Under the pieces are notes generated by a model, which worked only from the letters and a program-made list of their open reading frames with translations, had not been told where the DNA came from and did not search any database. Shown here piece by piece: positions 26,355-34,720 of a stretch of 64,000 nt of DNA (positions are counted from its first letter, which is position 1; each line of letters opens with the position of its first letter). Origin of the DNA: Polaromonas sp. (GTDB taxonomy: Bacteria; Pseudomonadota; Gammaproteobacteria; Burkholderiales; Burkholderiaceae_C); NCBI GenBank assembly GCA_030654695.1, contig JAURWY010000009.1, positions 124,001 through 188,000 on the forward strand, in the 5' to 3' direction. Both the position numbers and the translations under genes were made by a program.

Positions 26355-27710
26355 TCAGCCTTCCCGGCGCTTGCGCTCAAAGTAGTCGTTGGTAACTTTG
26401 CTCACCACGGGCGACAACAACACCAGCGAGACCAAGTTGGGGAAAGCCATGAAGGCATTCAGCGTATCGGCCAGCAACCAGACGAAGTCCAAATGTGTGA
26501 CCGCACCGACCAACACAAACAACGTCCACAACGCCCGGTAAGGCAAGATGATCTTGCTGCCGAACAGGTAGCCCCAGCATTTTTCACCGTAATAGGCCCA
26601 ACCCAAGATGGTGGTGAAAGCAAACACGGTCAGCGCGATGGCCACAAAATACTGACCAAAGCCAGGCAGCGCTGCACCAAAGGCGCCCGAGCTCAGCGCT
26701 GCGCCTGACAGGCCGCTGCTCCAGAGCCCGGTGACGATGATCACCAGACCGGTCATCGTGCAAACGAGGATGGTGTCAATGAACGTGCCCATCATGCCGA
26801 CCATGCCGGACTCAGCGGCGTCCTTGGTCTGGCCGGCAGCTTGTGCAATACCGGCCGTGCCCAAACCAGCCTCGTTGGAGAAAATACCGCGTGCCACGCC
26901 ATAACGCATGGCCAGCATGATGGTGGCGCCGGTAAAGCCGCCCACAGCCGACAGCGGCGTGAACGCATGCGTGAAGATCAGACCGAAAGCCGCCGGAATC
27001 TCATTGGCATATATGCCCAGCACGAGCAGTGATGCCGCTATGTAACCGACGCACATGGCCGGCACCAGCTTGGCAGCCACCGCACCAATGCGCTTGACGC
27101 CGCCCAACAAGACGAAACCGGTGAGCACCATCAGCACCACACCCGAAACCCAAGGCGAGACGCCAAAGCTGGCGTCAAGTGCTGCGGCAATGCTGTTGGA
27201 CTGCACCATGTTGCCGATGCCGAAACCGGCCAGCCCACCAAACAGCGCAAAAGCCACACCGAGCCAAGCCCAACGCTTCCCGAGGCCGTTCTTGATTGCA
27301 AACATGGGACCACCCACATGCTCACCGCGGTCATCGACCTCCCGAAAATGCACCGCCAGCAGCACTTCGGCGTACTTGGTGGCCATGCCAACCAGCGCGG
27401 TCATCCACATCCAGAACAGGGCGCCCGGACCGCCGATGGCAATCGCCGTTGCCACGCCGGCAATGTTGCCGGTGCCGACGGTGGCGGCCAAGGCGGTCAT
27501 CAACGCGGCATAAGGCGTGATTTCACCCTTGGCACCAGCCTCCGCTTGGCGGCTTTTCCAGACCATACGAAAACCCATCAAAATTCGCCGTAGCGGCATC
27601 AACCCAAGCCGCAACTGCAAGTACAGGCCGGTGCCCAGAATCAGCACCAACATCGGTGGACCCCAGACGAAGTTGTTGATACCCGTGATGATCGCTGTGA
27701 GTGTTTCCAT
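26355..27710 (-). CDS. Alanine/glycine:cation symporter (AgcS family)
   Basis: 451-aa inner-membrane protein with about ten hydrophobic helices, belonging to the AGCS family that imports alanine or glycine with Na+ (or H+). Landmarks are the N-terminal FVWGPPMLVLILGTGLYLQLRLG, GTGNIAGVATAIAIGGPGALFWMW, the segment NEAGLGTAGIAQAAGQT and ILGWAYYGEKCWGYLFG. The ATG at 27710 matches the family start better than the one at 27749. It stands alone, downstream of the lpdA terminator. No glycine riboswitch is apparent in front of it. Confidence 0.93.
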   Translation of the reverse strand: METLTAIITGINNFVWGPPMLVLILGTGLYLQLRLGLMPLRRILMGFRMVWKSRQAEAGAKGEITPYAALMTALAATVGTGNIAGVATAIAIGGPGALFWMWMTALVGMATKYAEVLLAVHFREVDDRGEHVGGPMFAIKNGLGKRWAWLGVAFALFGGLAGFGIGNMVQSNSIAAALDASFGVSPWVSGVVLMVLTGFVLLGGVKRIGAVAAKLVPAMCVGYIAASLLVLGIYANEIPAAFGLIFTHAFTPLSAVGGFTGATIMLAMRYGVARGIFSNEAGLGTAGIAQAAGQTKDAAESGMVGMMGTFIDTILVCTMTGLVIIVTGLWSSGLSGAALSSGAFGAALPGFGQYFVAIALTVFAFTTILGWAYYGEKCWGYLFGSKIILPYRALWTLFVLVGAVTHLDFVWLLADTLNAFMAFPNLVSLVLLSPVVSKVTNDYFERKRREG

Positions 27711-27844
27711 ATTTCTCGCTTGGTATGGCTGTGATTGATAGCAGCACACTGTTAATTACCATCAATATAGTTCAATTAAATTTGAATTTTATTAAAATTA
27801 GTATTTTTGAATTATTTTATTCACATCTGCGCAAGCCACAATGC

Positions 27845-27879
27845 AAAAAAGCCCGAACCCTCACGGGCCCGGGCTTTTT
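27845..27879 (-). terminator. Intrinsic terminator after lpdA
   Basis: On the minus strand, AAAAAGCCCG...CGGGCTTTTTT forms a GC stem (with extra internal pairing GGGCCC/GGG) flanked by A and T runs, about 20 bp after the lpdA stop. It is near-symmetric and closes the pyruvate dehydrogenase operon. Confidence 0.85.
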
Positions 27880-27897
27880 CAGCCTACGAGCAGCTGA

Positions 27898-29754
27898 CTA
27901 CTTGCGCGCAGGTGGCAAATCGGTACAACTGCCATGCGCGACTTCCGCCGCCATGCCGATGCTTTCGCCCAGCGTGGGGTGTGGGTGAATCGTCTTGCCG
28001 ATGTCGATAGCGTCCGCGCCCATCTCGATCGCCAAGGCGACTTCACCGATCATGTCGCCGGCATGCGTGCCGACCATGCCGCCCCCCAGAATCTTGCCGT
28101 GACCGTGGGCTTCCGGGCTGTCGTCAAAAAGCAACTTCGTAACGCCTTCGTCGCGGCCGTTGGCTATCGCGCGGCCTGAAGCTGTCCACGGGAACAGGCC
28201 TTTTTTGACCTTGATGCCTTGCGCTTTGGCTTGATCTTCAGTCAGGCCAACCCACGCAATTTCCGGGTCGGTATAGGCGACGCTTGGAATCACTCTAGCG
28301 TTGAAAGCTGCACTGGCCAATTCCTTGTTGCCAAGCAATTCGCCAGCGATCACTTCAGCGGCCACATGCGCTTCATGCACGGCCTTGTGCGCGAGCATCG
28401 GCTGACCGACGATGTCGCCGATAGCGAAGATGTGCGGCACGTTGGTGCGCATCTGAATGTCAACCGGAATGAAACCGCGGTCACTGACGCTGACGCCCGC
28501 TTTGTCGGCAGAGAGCTTCTTGCCATTCGGCGTGCGACCAACCGCTTGCAAAACGAGGTCGTAGGTTTGCGGTGCAGGAGCGCCCTCTCCTTCAAAGGTG
28601 ACTTCAATGCCTGCCGGTGTCGCTTTGGCGGCCACGGTTTTGGTCTTGAGCATGATGTTGTCAAACCGCGGTGCATTCATTTTTTGCCAGATCTTGACCA
28701 AGTCGCGATCAGCGCCTTGCATCAGGCCGTCCATCATTTCAACCACGTCTAGGCGCGCGCCGAGGGTGCTGTAAACCGTGCCCATTTCTAAGCCGATGAT
28801 GCCGCCGCCCAAGATGAGCATGCGCTTCGGCACTTCCTTGAGGTTGAGAGCACCGGTCGAATCGACCACGCGCGGATCTTCTGGCATGAAGGGCAGGCGC
28901 ACGGCCTGCGAGCCGGCGGCGATGATGCACTTCTTGAATGCAATGGTTTGCTTCTTGCCGGTCTGCGCTTGCGCGTCGCCCGAGGTCTCGCTGACTTCAA
29001 CATGGTTGGCGCCAACAAAATTGCCGTAGCCACGCACCACGGTGACCTTGCGCATCTTGGCCATGGCGGCCAGGCCGCCGGTGAGCTTACCGACGACTTT
29101 CTCTTTGTGCGTGCGCAGCTTGTTGATGTCGAGCACAGGCTCACCAAAGCTGACGCCGAGCGAGTCGAAATGCTTGACCTCGTCCATCACGGCGGCGACG
29201 TGCAGCAAGGCCTTCGATGGGATGCAACCAACGTTCAGGCAAACACCGCCGAGCGTGGCGTAGCGTTCAACCAAGATGACTTTCAGGCCGAGGTCGGCCG
29301 CGCGGAAAGCCGCCGAATAACCACCTGGGCCAGCGCCTAGCACCAGCATGTCGCACTCTAGGTCGGCGCTGCCGACAAAGCTGGCAGCAGTAGGCGCTGC
29401 GGCGGCTGGTGCAGCCGGTGTAGCGGAAGCCGCGGCGGCACTGACCGGAAGCGTTGCGCTAACAGCGGGCGCAGCAACAGGTGCACTGGCAGCTGCATCG
29501 GCAACCTCAGCTGTTTCCAACATCAGCAGAACCGAACCTTCTTTGACGGCGTCACCGATCTTGACTTTGAGTTCCTTGACAACGCCGGCATGGCTGGCGG
29601 GGATTTCCATCGAGGCTTTGTCGCTCTCAACGGTGATCAGGCTTTGCTCGGCCTTGATAGTGTCGCCGGCCTTGACCAAGACTTCGATGATGGTGACTTC
29701 TGCAAAGTCGCCAATGTCGGGCACTTTGACTTCAATTAGATGGGTTTGACTCAT
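27898..29754 (-). CDS. lpdA: Dihydrolipoyl dehydrogenase with lipoyl domain (E3)
   Basis: 618-aa E3 component of the pyruvate dehydrogenase complex, reoxidising dihydrolipoyl groups with NAD+. An N-terminal lipoyl domain (about 1-85) carries the modifiable Lys in [10 protein letters not shown]; a long Ala/Pro linker (about 90-130) joins it to the flavoprotein. That part shows the FAD loop [13 protein letters not shown], the redox disulfide [16 protein letters not shown], the NAD loop [12 protein letters not shown] and the active-site His in [10 protein letters not shown]. Its ATG overlaps the stop of the Ntn hydrolase gene upstream (ATGA). Confidence 0.96.
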   Translation of the reverse strand: MSQTHLIEVKVPDIGDFAEVTIIEVLVKAGDTIKAEQSLITVESDKASMEIPASHAGVVKELKVKIGDAVKEGSVLLMLETAEVADAAASAPVAAPAVSATLPVSAAAASATPAAPAAAAPTAASFVGSADLECDMLVLGAGPGGYSAAFRAADLGLKVILVERYATLGGVCLNVGCIPSKALLHVAAVMDEVKHFDSLGVSFGEPVLDINKLRTHKEKVVGKLTGGLAAMAKMRKVTVVRGYGNFVGANHVEVSETSGDAQAQTGKKQTIAFKKCIIAAGSQAVRLPFMPEDPRVVDSTGALNLKEVPKRMLILGGGIIGLEMGTVYSTLGARLDVVEMMDGLMQGADRDLVKIWQKMNAPRFDNIMLKTKTVAAKATPAGIEVTFEGEGAPAPQTYDLVLQAVGRTPNGKKLSADKAGVSVSDRGFIPVDIQMRTNVPHIFAIGDIVGQPMLAHKAVHEAHVAAEVIAGELLGNKELASAAFNARVIPSVAYTDPEIAWVGLTEDQAKAQGIKVKKGLFPWTASGRAIANGRDEGVTKLLFDDSPEAHGHGKILGGGMVGTHAGDMIGEVALAIEMGADAIDIGKTIHPHPTLGESIGMAAEVAHGSCTDLPPARK

Positions 29755-30341
29755 TTGCTTGCTTTCAACTTAAGGGTGAACACCTCCACCGGTCCGGCGG
29801 AGTTTTTGTCAAATTCGATGCCGGCTTGAATGCCAGCCAGCGCAACTTCGCGCGCTGTTTTGGCTTTGTCCCAGCTGCTGTGCATAGCACCCAGCGCAAA
29901 ACTGCGGCCGGAACCAATGCCCCAAAATTCTTTGAATTCAAAAATTTCGCGGTAGCTGTAAAGACCATAGATACCCGTCGCGTTGGCAATCACCACGCTG
30001 AACTGGCTGGACTCATACGGGTCGTTGTCATCTTCCTTGGTCTGCAAGAAAAAACTTTCTTTCAGAACAGGGTGCAGCAGCGTGAAGGTGTCAAAAACTT
30101 CGTCCTTGCTGCCAAAACGCAATTGGTCTCGCGGCAAAGAGACCAGCGCTTTGCGCAGCACCGGAAAGTGCGCCACTGTTCCGGCCATGCCGATGTAGCT
30201 GCTACCGGTCGGCGTGTCGATGTTGAAGATCTTGCTGTTCGACTCAAAGCGGCTGCTCAGCCGGGTATCGCCGAACGTCACCAAGGTGTCGGCGGCGATG
30301 GCCACCTGACCATTTTTTTTCACAACGACAAGGGTTGTCAT
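29751..30341 (-). CDS. HslV/proteasome-like Ntn hydrolase (BPH-type)
   Basis: 196-aa protein resembling the protease HslV and, better, the betaproteobacterial proteasome homologue (BPH). After loss of Met1 the first residue would be the catalytic Thr ([19 protein letters not shown], compare HslV MTTIVSVRRNGHVVIAGDG). Asp17 of the mature chain and a Lys at mature position 36 (RFESNSKIF) align with the HslV triad Asp17 and Lys33, with a three-residue insertion. Later, [16 protein letters not shown] matches the HslV GSG segment. The ATG at 30341 is required for Thr1 exposure; the upstream extension in the ORF track is spurious. No HslU-like ATPase is adjacent. It sits 10 bp after aceF and overlaps lpdA. 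Confidence 0.85.
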   Translation of the reverse strand: MTTLVVVKKNGQVAIAADTLVTFGDTRLSSRFESNSKIFNIDTPTGSSYIGMAGTVAHFPVLRKALVSLPRDQLRFGSKDEVFDTFTLLHPVLKESFFLQTKEDDNDPYESSQFSVVIANATGIYGLYSYREIFEFKEFWGIGSGRSFALGAMHSSWDKAKTAREVALAGIQAGIEFDKNSAGPVEVFTLKLKASK

Positions 30342-30351
30342 GCTGTGATGC

Positions 30352-31695
30352 TCAGAGCAGGACGCGACGGAAGTCACCCAGAATCTGACCCAAATAGACA
30401 TTGAAGCGGGCCGCAGCGGCACCGTCAATGACCCGGTGGTCATAGGTCAAACTCAGCGGCAACATCAGGCGCGGCACAAACTGCTTGCCATCCCACACCG
30501 GTTCCATCGTACTCTTGGAAACGCCCATGATGGCGACTTCAGGCGCGTTGATGATCGGCAGAAAATACTTGCCGCCAATCCCACCGAGACTGGAGATGGT
30601 GAAGGTAGCGCCGGTCATTTCAGCCGAACTCAACTTCCCGTCGCGGGCTTTCTTGGCCAACTCGCCCATTTCCTGGCTGAGCTGCAAAACGCCTTTTTTG
30701 TCGGCATCGCGAATCACCGGCACCATCAAACCATTCGGCGTGTCAGCAGCAAAGCCGATGTGCCAGTAGTTTTTATAGACGATGGCATCGCCGTCGAGCG
30801 AGCTGTTGAACTCCGGGTATTTTTTGAGTGTCGCCACGCAGGCTTTGATCAAAAAGGCCAGCATGGTGACCTTGAGGCCAGACTTCTCGTTCTCTTTGTT
30901 GGTCGAGACACGGAAGGCTTCGAGATCGGTGATGTCAGCGTCGTCATGGTTGGTGACGGCCGGAATCATGATCGCATTGCGCAACAGGTTGGCGCCGCTG
31001 ATCTTCTTGATACGGCTCATTTCCTTGCGCTCGATCGGACCGAACTTGGCGAAGTCGACCTTCGGCCATGGGATCAAGCCCAAAGCCGCGCCGTCGCCGC
31101 CTGCCGAACCAGCCGGTGCTTTGGCGCTCTGCGCTTGGGTCCGCATATCGCCAGCCATGACGGACTTGGCGAAACCCTGCACATCGTCTTGGGTGATGCG
31201 GCCTTTGAGACCACTGCCCTTGACTTCGGCCAGAGGGACGCCGATTTCGCGCGCGAATTTACGCACGGAAGGCGAGGCGTGTGGCAGTTGACCAGTGACA
31301 GCGGTGGGTTCATGAGCGGGCATGGCCTGAGCAGGGGCCGCAGCAGCAACCGGTGCAGCGGATGCGCTGGCCGCAGCCACAGGCGCAGCAACTGCGGCGG
31401 CTTGCGAGACCGGCGCAGATGCCGACTCAGCAGCAGGTGCAGCAGCAGCTGCCGAGGCATCAGCCTCCAGCACCAGCACGATCGAGCCTTGCTTGACCTT
31501 GTCGTCGAGCTTGACGCGGAGTTCTTTGACCACGCCGCCATGGCTCGATGGAATTTCCATCGACGCCTTGTCGGACTCGACGGTCAGCAGCGATTGGTCC
31601 GCCTTGACCGTGTCGCCGGGTTTGACAAGGACCTCAATCACGGTCACCTCGTCAAAGTCGCCAATGTCAGGAACCTGAATATCTATCAATGCCAT
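30352..31695 (-). CDS. aceF: Dihydrolipoyllysine acetyltransferase (E2)
   Basis: 447-aa core enzyme of the pyruvate dehydrogenase complex. It has a single N-terminal lipoyl domain (about 1-80) with the modified Lys in [15 protein letters not shown], an Ala/Pro linker (about 85-130), a peripheral subunit-binding domain (about 138-172, ASPSVRKFAREIGVPLAEV), and a catalytic domain ending in the active-site motif YDHRVIDGAAAARF. Many gammaproteobacterial E2 proteins carry three lipoyl domains; only one is present here, with another on LpdA. It follows aceE after a short gap of tandem 9-bp repeats. Confidence 0.95.
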   Translation of the reverse strand: MALIDIQVPDIGDFDEVTVIEVLVKPGDTVKADQSLLTVESDKASMEIPSSHGGVVKELRVKLDDKVKQGSIVLVLEADASAAAAAPAAESASAPVSQAAAVAAPVAAASASAAPVAAAAPAQAMPAHEPTAVTGQLPHASPSVRKFAREIGVPLAEVKGSGLKGRITQDDVQGFAKSVMAGDMRTQAQSAKAPAGSAGGDGAALGLIPWPKVDFAKFGPIERKEMSRIKKISGANLLRNAIMIPAVTNHDDADITDLEAFRVSTNKENEKSGLKVTMLAFLIKACVATLKKYPEFNSSLDGDAIVYKNYWHIGFAADTPNGLMVPVIRDADKKGVLQLSQEMGELAKKARDGKLSSAEMTGATFTISSLGGIGGKYFLPIINAPEVAIMGVSKSTMEPVWDGKQFVPRLMLPLSLTYDHRVIDGAAAARFNVYLGQILGDFRRVLL

Positions 31696-31712
31696 GTTGT
31701 TGTCTCCAATTC

Positions 31713-31739
31713 TTCAGTCGCTTGAGTCGCTTCAATCGC
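31713..31739. repeat. Three tandem 9-bp repeats between aceE and aceF
   Basis: TTCAGTCGC, TTGAGTCGC and TTCAATCGC stand in direct tandem in the aceE-aceF spacer; each differs from the consensus TTCAGTCGC at no more than one position. They may be a slippage product or an RNA-level spacer. Confidence 0.6.
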
Positions 31740-31753
31740 TATTTGGCCGAGGC

Positions 31754-34459
31754 TCAAGCGTAAAGTGGGTTGATTTTTTCGGTATTGATGCCGTACTTTT
31801 TGATCGCCTCGGCCACCTTGGCGACCGGCAACTTGCCATCTTCGCTGAGGGCCTTGAGCGCCGCCAACACGATGTAATGGCGGTCAATTTCAAAGTGCTC
31901 ACGCAACTTGCTGCGGAAATCGCTGCGGCCAAAACCGTCGGTGCCCAGCACTTTGTAATTGCGGCCCTTGGGAATGAAGGAGCGAATCTGTTCTGCATAA
32001 GCCTTCATGTAGTCAGTCGACGCAACGATCGGACCTTCGCTATTGCCAAGCTGCTGGCTGACAAAAGAAACACGCGGCTCAGAGGTCGGGTGCAGCAGGT
32101 TGTGACGCTCGCAGTCTTGGCCTTCGCGGGTCAGCTCGTTGAAGCTTGGGCAGCTCCAGACGTCAGCCGCAATGCCCCAGTCTTTTTCAAGCAACTCTTG
32201 CGCCGCCATGCTTTCGCGCAGGATGGTGCCGGAACCCAGCAACTGAACCCGCTGAGCTGACTTGCCGCCCGGCTTGCAAAGGTACATGCCCTTGATGATT
32301 TGCTCTTCGGTGCCAGCAGTCAAGCCAGGCATGGCATAGTTTTCATTCAGCAGCGTGATGTAGAAATACACGTTTTCCTGCTTTTCCACCATGCGTTTGA
32401 GGCCATGGTGCAGGATGACGCCGACTTCGTGCGCGAAGGTCGGGTCATAGCTGATGCAGTTGGGAATGGTGTTGGCCAAAATATGGCTGTGACCGTCTTC
32501 GTGCTGCAGGCCTTCGCCGTTCAGTGTGGTGCGGCCCGAGGTGCCGCCCAACAAGAAACCGCGCGCTTGCATGTCGCCGGCAGCCCAAGCGAGATCGCCA
32601 ATGCGCTGGAAGCCGAACATCGAGTAGTACACGTAGAACGGGATCATGATCCGGTTGTTGGTGCTGTACGAAGTAGCCGCCGCAATCCAGCTGCTCATGC
32701 CGCCAGCTTCGTTGATGCCTTCTTGCAGAATCTGGCCCTTTTTGTCTTCCTTGTAGTACATCACCTGGTCTTTGTCGACCGGCGTGTATTTCTGGCCATC
32801 CGGGTTGTAAATACCGATCTGGCGGAACAGGCCTTCCATACCAAAAGTACGGGCCTCATCAACCAGAATGGGGACCACGCGCGGGCCAATGGCTTGGTCG
32901 CGCAGCAACTGCGTGAGGAAGCGCACGTAGGCTTGGGTGGTCGAGATTTCGCGGCCTTCAGCGGTCGGGTCAATCACTGACTTGAAGGTGTCGAGCGATG
33001 GCACCGTGAACTGCTCGTCTGCTTTGACACGGCGATGCGGCAAGTAACCGCCGAGAGCCTTGCGACGCTCGTGCAGGTAACGCATTTCTGGCGTGTCTTC
33101 GGCTGGCTTGTAAAACGGAATGTCGGCCAACTGGCTGTCAGGAATTGGAATATTGAAGCGGTCGCGAAAGGCTTTGATGTCTTCGTCAGCCAGCTTTTTA
33201 GTTTGGTGTACGTTGTTCTTGCCCTCGCCAATTTTCCCCATGCCAAAACCCTTGACGGTCTTGATCAGCAGCACGCTCGGCTGGCCTGTGTGGTTCACGG
33301 CGGAGTGGAATGCGGCATAGACTTTTTGCGAGTCGTGGCCACCACGGCGCAGGTTCCAGATGTCGTCGTCGCTCATCTTGGAGACCATCTCCAGCGTCCG
33401 CGGGTCTTTGCCGAAGAAATGCTTGCGCACGTAAGCGCCGTCATTGGCTTTCAGGGCTTGGTAGTCACCGTCCAAGGTGTCCATCATGACTTTGCGCAGA
33501 GCGCCGTCTTTGTCACGCGCCAACAGAGGGTCCCAGTTGCTGCCCCAAATCAACTTGAGCACGTTCCAGCCGGCACCACGGAATTCGCTTTCGAGTTCTT
33601 GGATGATCTTGCCGTTGCCACGCACCGGGCCGTCAAGGCGCTGCAAGTTGCAGTTGATGACGAAGACCAAGTTGTCGAGCTTTTCGCGAGCGGCCAAGCC
33701 AATCGCACCCATCGACTCGACCTCGTCCATTTCGCCGTCGCCGCAGAAAACCCAGACCTTGCGGTTTTCGGTGTTGGCAATGCCGCGAGCGTGCAAGTAC
33801 TTCAGAAAGCGCGCTTGGTAAATCGCCATCAAGGGGCCAAGACCCATCGACACCGTTGGGAACTGCCAAAAATTAGGCATGAGCTTGGGGTGTGGATAGC
33901 TGGACAAACCCTTGCCATCGACTTCCTGGCGGAAGTTCAGCAACTGCTCTTCAGTCAGCCGGCCTTCCAGGTAAGCCCGCGCATACACGCCTGGCGAAAC
34001 ATGGCCCTGGATGTAGAGGCAATCGCCGCCGTGGTTTTCACTTTCGGCATGCCAGAAATGGTTGAAGCCCGCACCGAACATGCTGGCCAGCGAGGCAAAA
34101 GAGCCAATGTGTCCACCCAAGTCACCGCCATCAGCGGGGTGCAAACGGTTGGCTTTGACGACCATCGCCATAGCGTTCCAGCGCATGTAGGCACGCAGAC
34201 GGCCCTCAATTTCAAGGTTACCAGGCGAACGCTCTTCTTGATCAACCTCAATCGTGTTGACGTAGCCGGTGTTGGCAGAGAAAGGCATGTCGATGCTCTG
34301 CTGACGCGCATGCTCGAGCAATTGCTCCAGCAAAAAGTGAGCACGCTCGGGGCCCTCGCTCTCGATCACAGCGGACAGAGCGTCCATCCATTCACGGGTT
34401 TCTTGATTGTCCTTGTCGAGGGACGCGCCGTTGTCGGCTTGTTGGGGATTGGCAGCCAT
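31754..34459 (-). CDS. aceE: Pyruvate dehydrogenase E1, homodimeric
   Basis: 901-aa thiamine diphosphate enzyme that decarboxylates pyruvate and acetylates the lipoyl groups of E2. The TPP motif is GDGEMDEVESMGAIGLAAREKLDNLVFVINCN (GDG...N). The N-terminal segment ENHGGDCLYIQGHVSPGVYARAYLEGRLTEEQLLNFRQEV and the C-terminal GTDGFGRSDFRSKLREHFEID match the AceE type, not the two-chain type. The ATG at 34459 has an AGGAG site. It is the first gene of aceE-aceF-Ntn hydrolase-lpdA and is divergent from a two-component kinase gene. Confidence 0.97.
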   Translation of the reverse strand: MAANPQQADNGASLDKDNQETREWMDALSAVIESEGPERAHFLLEQLLEHARQQSIDMPFSANTGYVNTIEVDQEERSPGNLEIEGRLRAYMRWNAMAMVVKANRLHPADGGDLGGHIGSFASLASMFGAGFNHFWHAESENHGGDCLYIQGHVSPGVYARAYLEGRLTEEQLLNFRQEVDGKGLSSYPHPKLMPNFWQFPTVSMGLGPLMAIYQARFLKYLHARGIANTENRKVWVFCGDGEMDEVESMGAIGLAAREKLDNLVFVINCNLQRLDGPVRGNGKIIQELESEFRGAGWNVLKLIWGSNWDPLLARDKDGALRKVMMDTLDGDYQALKANDGAYVRKHFFGKDPRTLEMVSKMSDDDIWNLRRGGHDSQKVYAAFHSAVNHTGQPSVLLIKTVKGFGMGKIGEGKNNVHQTKKLADEDIKAFRDRFNIPIPDSQLADIPFYKPAEDTPEMRYLHERRKALGGYLPHRRVKADEQFTVPSLDTFKSVIDPTAEGREISTTQAYVRFLTQLLRDQAIGPRVVPILVDEARTFGMEGLFRQIGIYNPDGQKYTPVDKDQVMYYKEDKKGQILQEGINEAGGMSSWIAAATSYSTNNRIMIPFYVYYSMFGFQRIGDLAWAAGDMQARGFLLGGTSGRTTLNGEGLQHEDGHSHILANTIPNCISYDPTFAHEVGVILHHGLKRMVEKQENVYFYITLLNENYAMPGLTAGTEEQIIKGMYLCKPGGKSAQRVQLLGSGTILRESMAAQELLEKDWGIAADVWSCPSFNELTREGQDCERHNLLHPTSEPRVSFVSQQLGNSEGPIVASTDYMKAYAEQIRSFIPKGRNYKVLGTDGFGRSDFRSKLREHFEIDRHYIVLAALKALSEDGKLPVAKVAEAIKKYGINTEKINPLYA

Positions 34460-34720
34460 GTCTGTCTCCTGCTTATTAAAAGTACCGTTTCTTGAGCGGT
34501 TTTGCCAGCTATGCAAGCGAGTGAATACCTGCACAAATTAGGGCTTGTTCACAAATCAGTTTGTAAACGCTATTTCGACCACTTCTAAGAGTTTCTCATA
34601 TTTTTTCACGAATTTCAAATAGTGCTTATAGATTTCATATTAAGAAATTTTTGTAATTTTAATAATTTTTGAAAGGTCGCCACCTGCCGCTCACCTGCTC
34701 CTATAAACTTCGCGCTCTAC
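34460..34720. promoter_or_regulatory. AT-rich divergent region between aceE and the sensor kinase
   Basis: 261 bp that must carry the promoters of the pyruvate dehydrogenase operon and of the kinase-regulator operon. The kinase-proximal half is very AT-rich. A 22-bp inverted repeat lies at 34547-34568. No unambiguous sigma-70 promoter was found on either strand. Confidence 0.6.
34547..34568. repeat. Inverted repeat upstream of aceE
   Basis: GTTCACAAA-TCAG-TTTGTAAAC has 9-bp arms matching at 8 of 9 positions, 88-109 bp upstream of the aceE ATG. The shape and place suit a regulator-binding site. Confidence 0.6.

Noticed and set aside
27711-27897. Possible glycine riboswitch before the alanine/glycine symporter
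   Set aside because: The AT-rich gap lacks the conserved purine-rich cores and paired aptamer layout; only the lpdA terminator is visible.
30436-31725. 429-aa ORF on the plus strand
   Set aside because: Antisense shadow of aceF. The low-complexity Ser/Arg-rich part mirrors the Ala/Pro linker.
33035-34495. 486-aa ORF on the plus strand
   Set aside because: It is the exact antisense of aceE, a clear gene with all family motifs; the translation has no recognisable domain.
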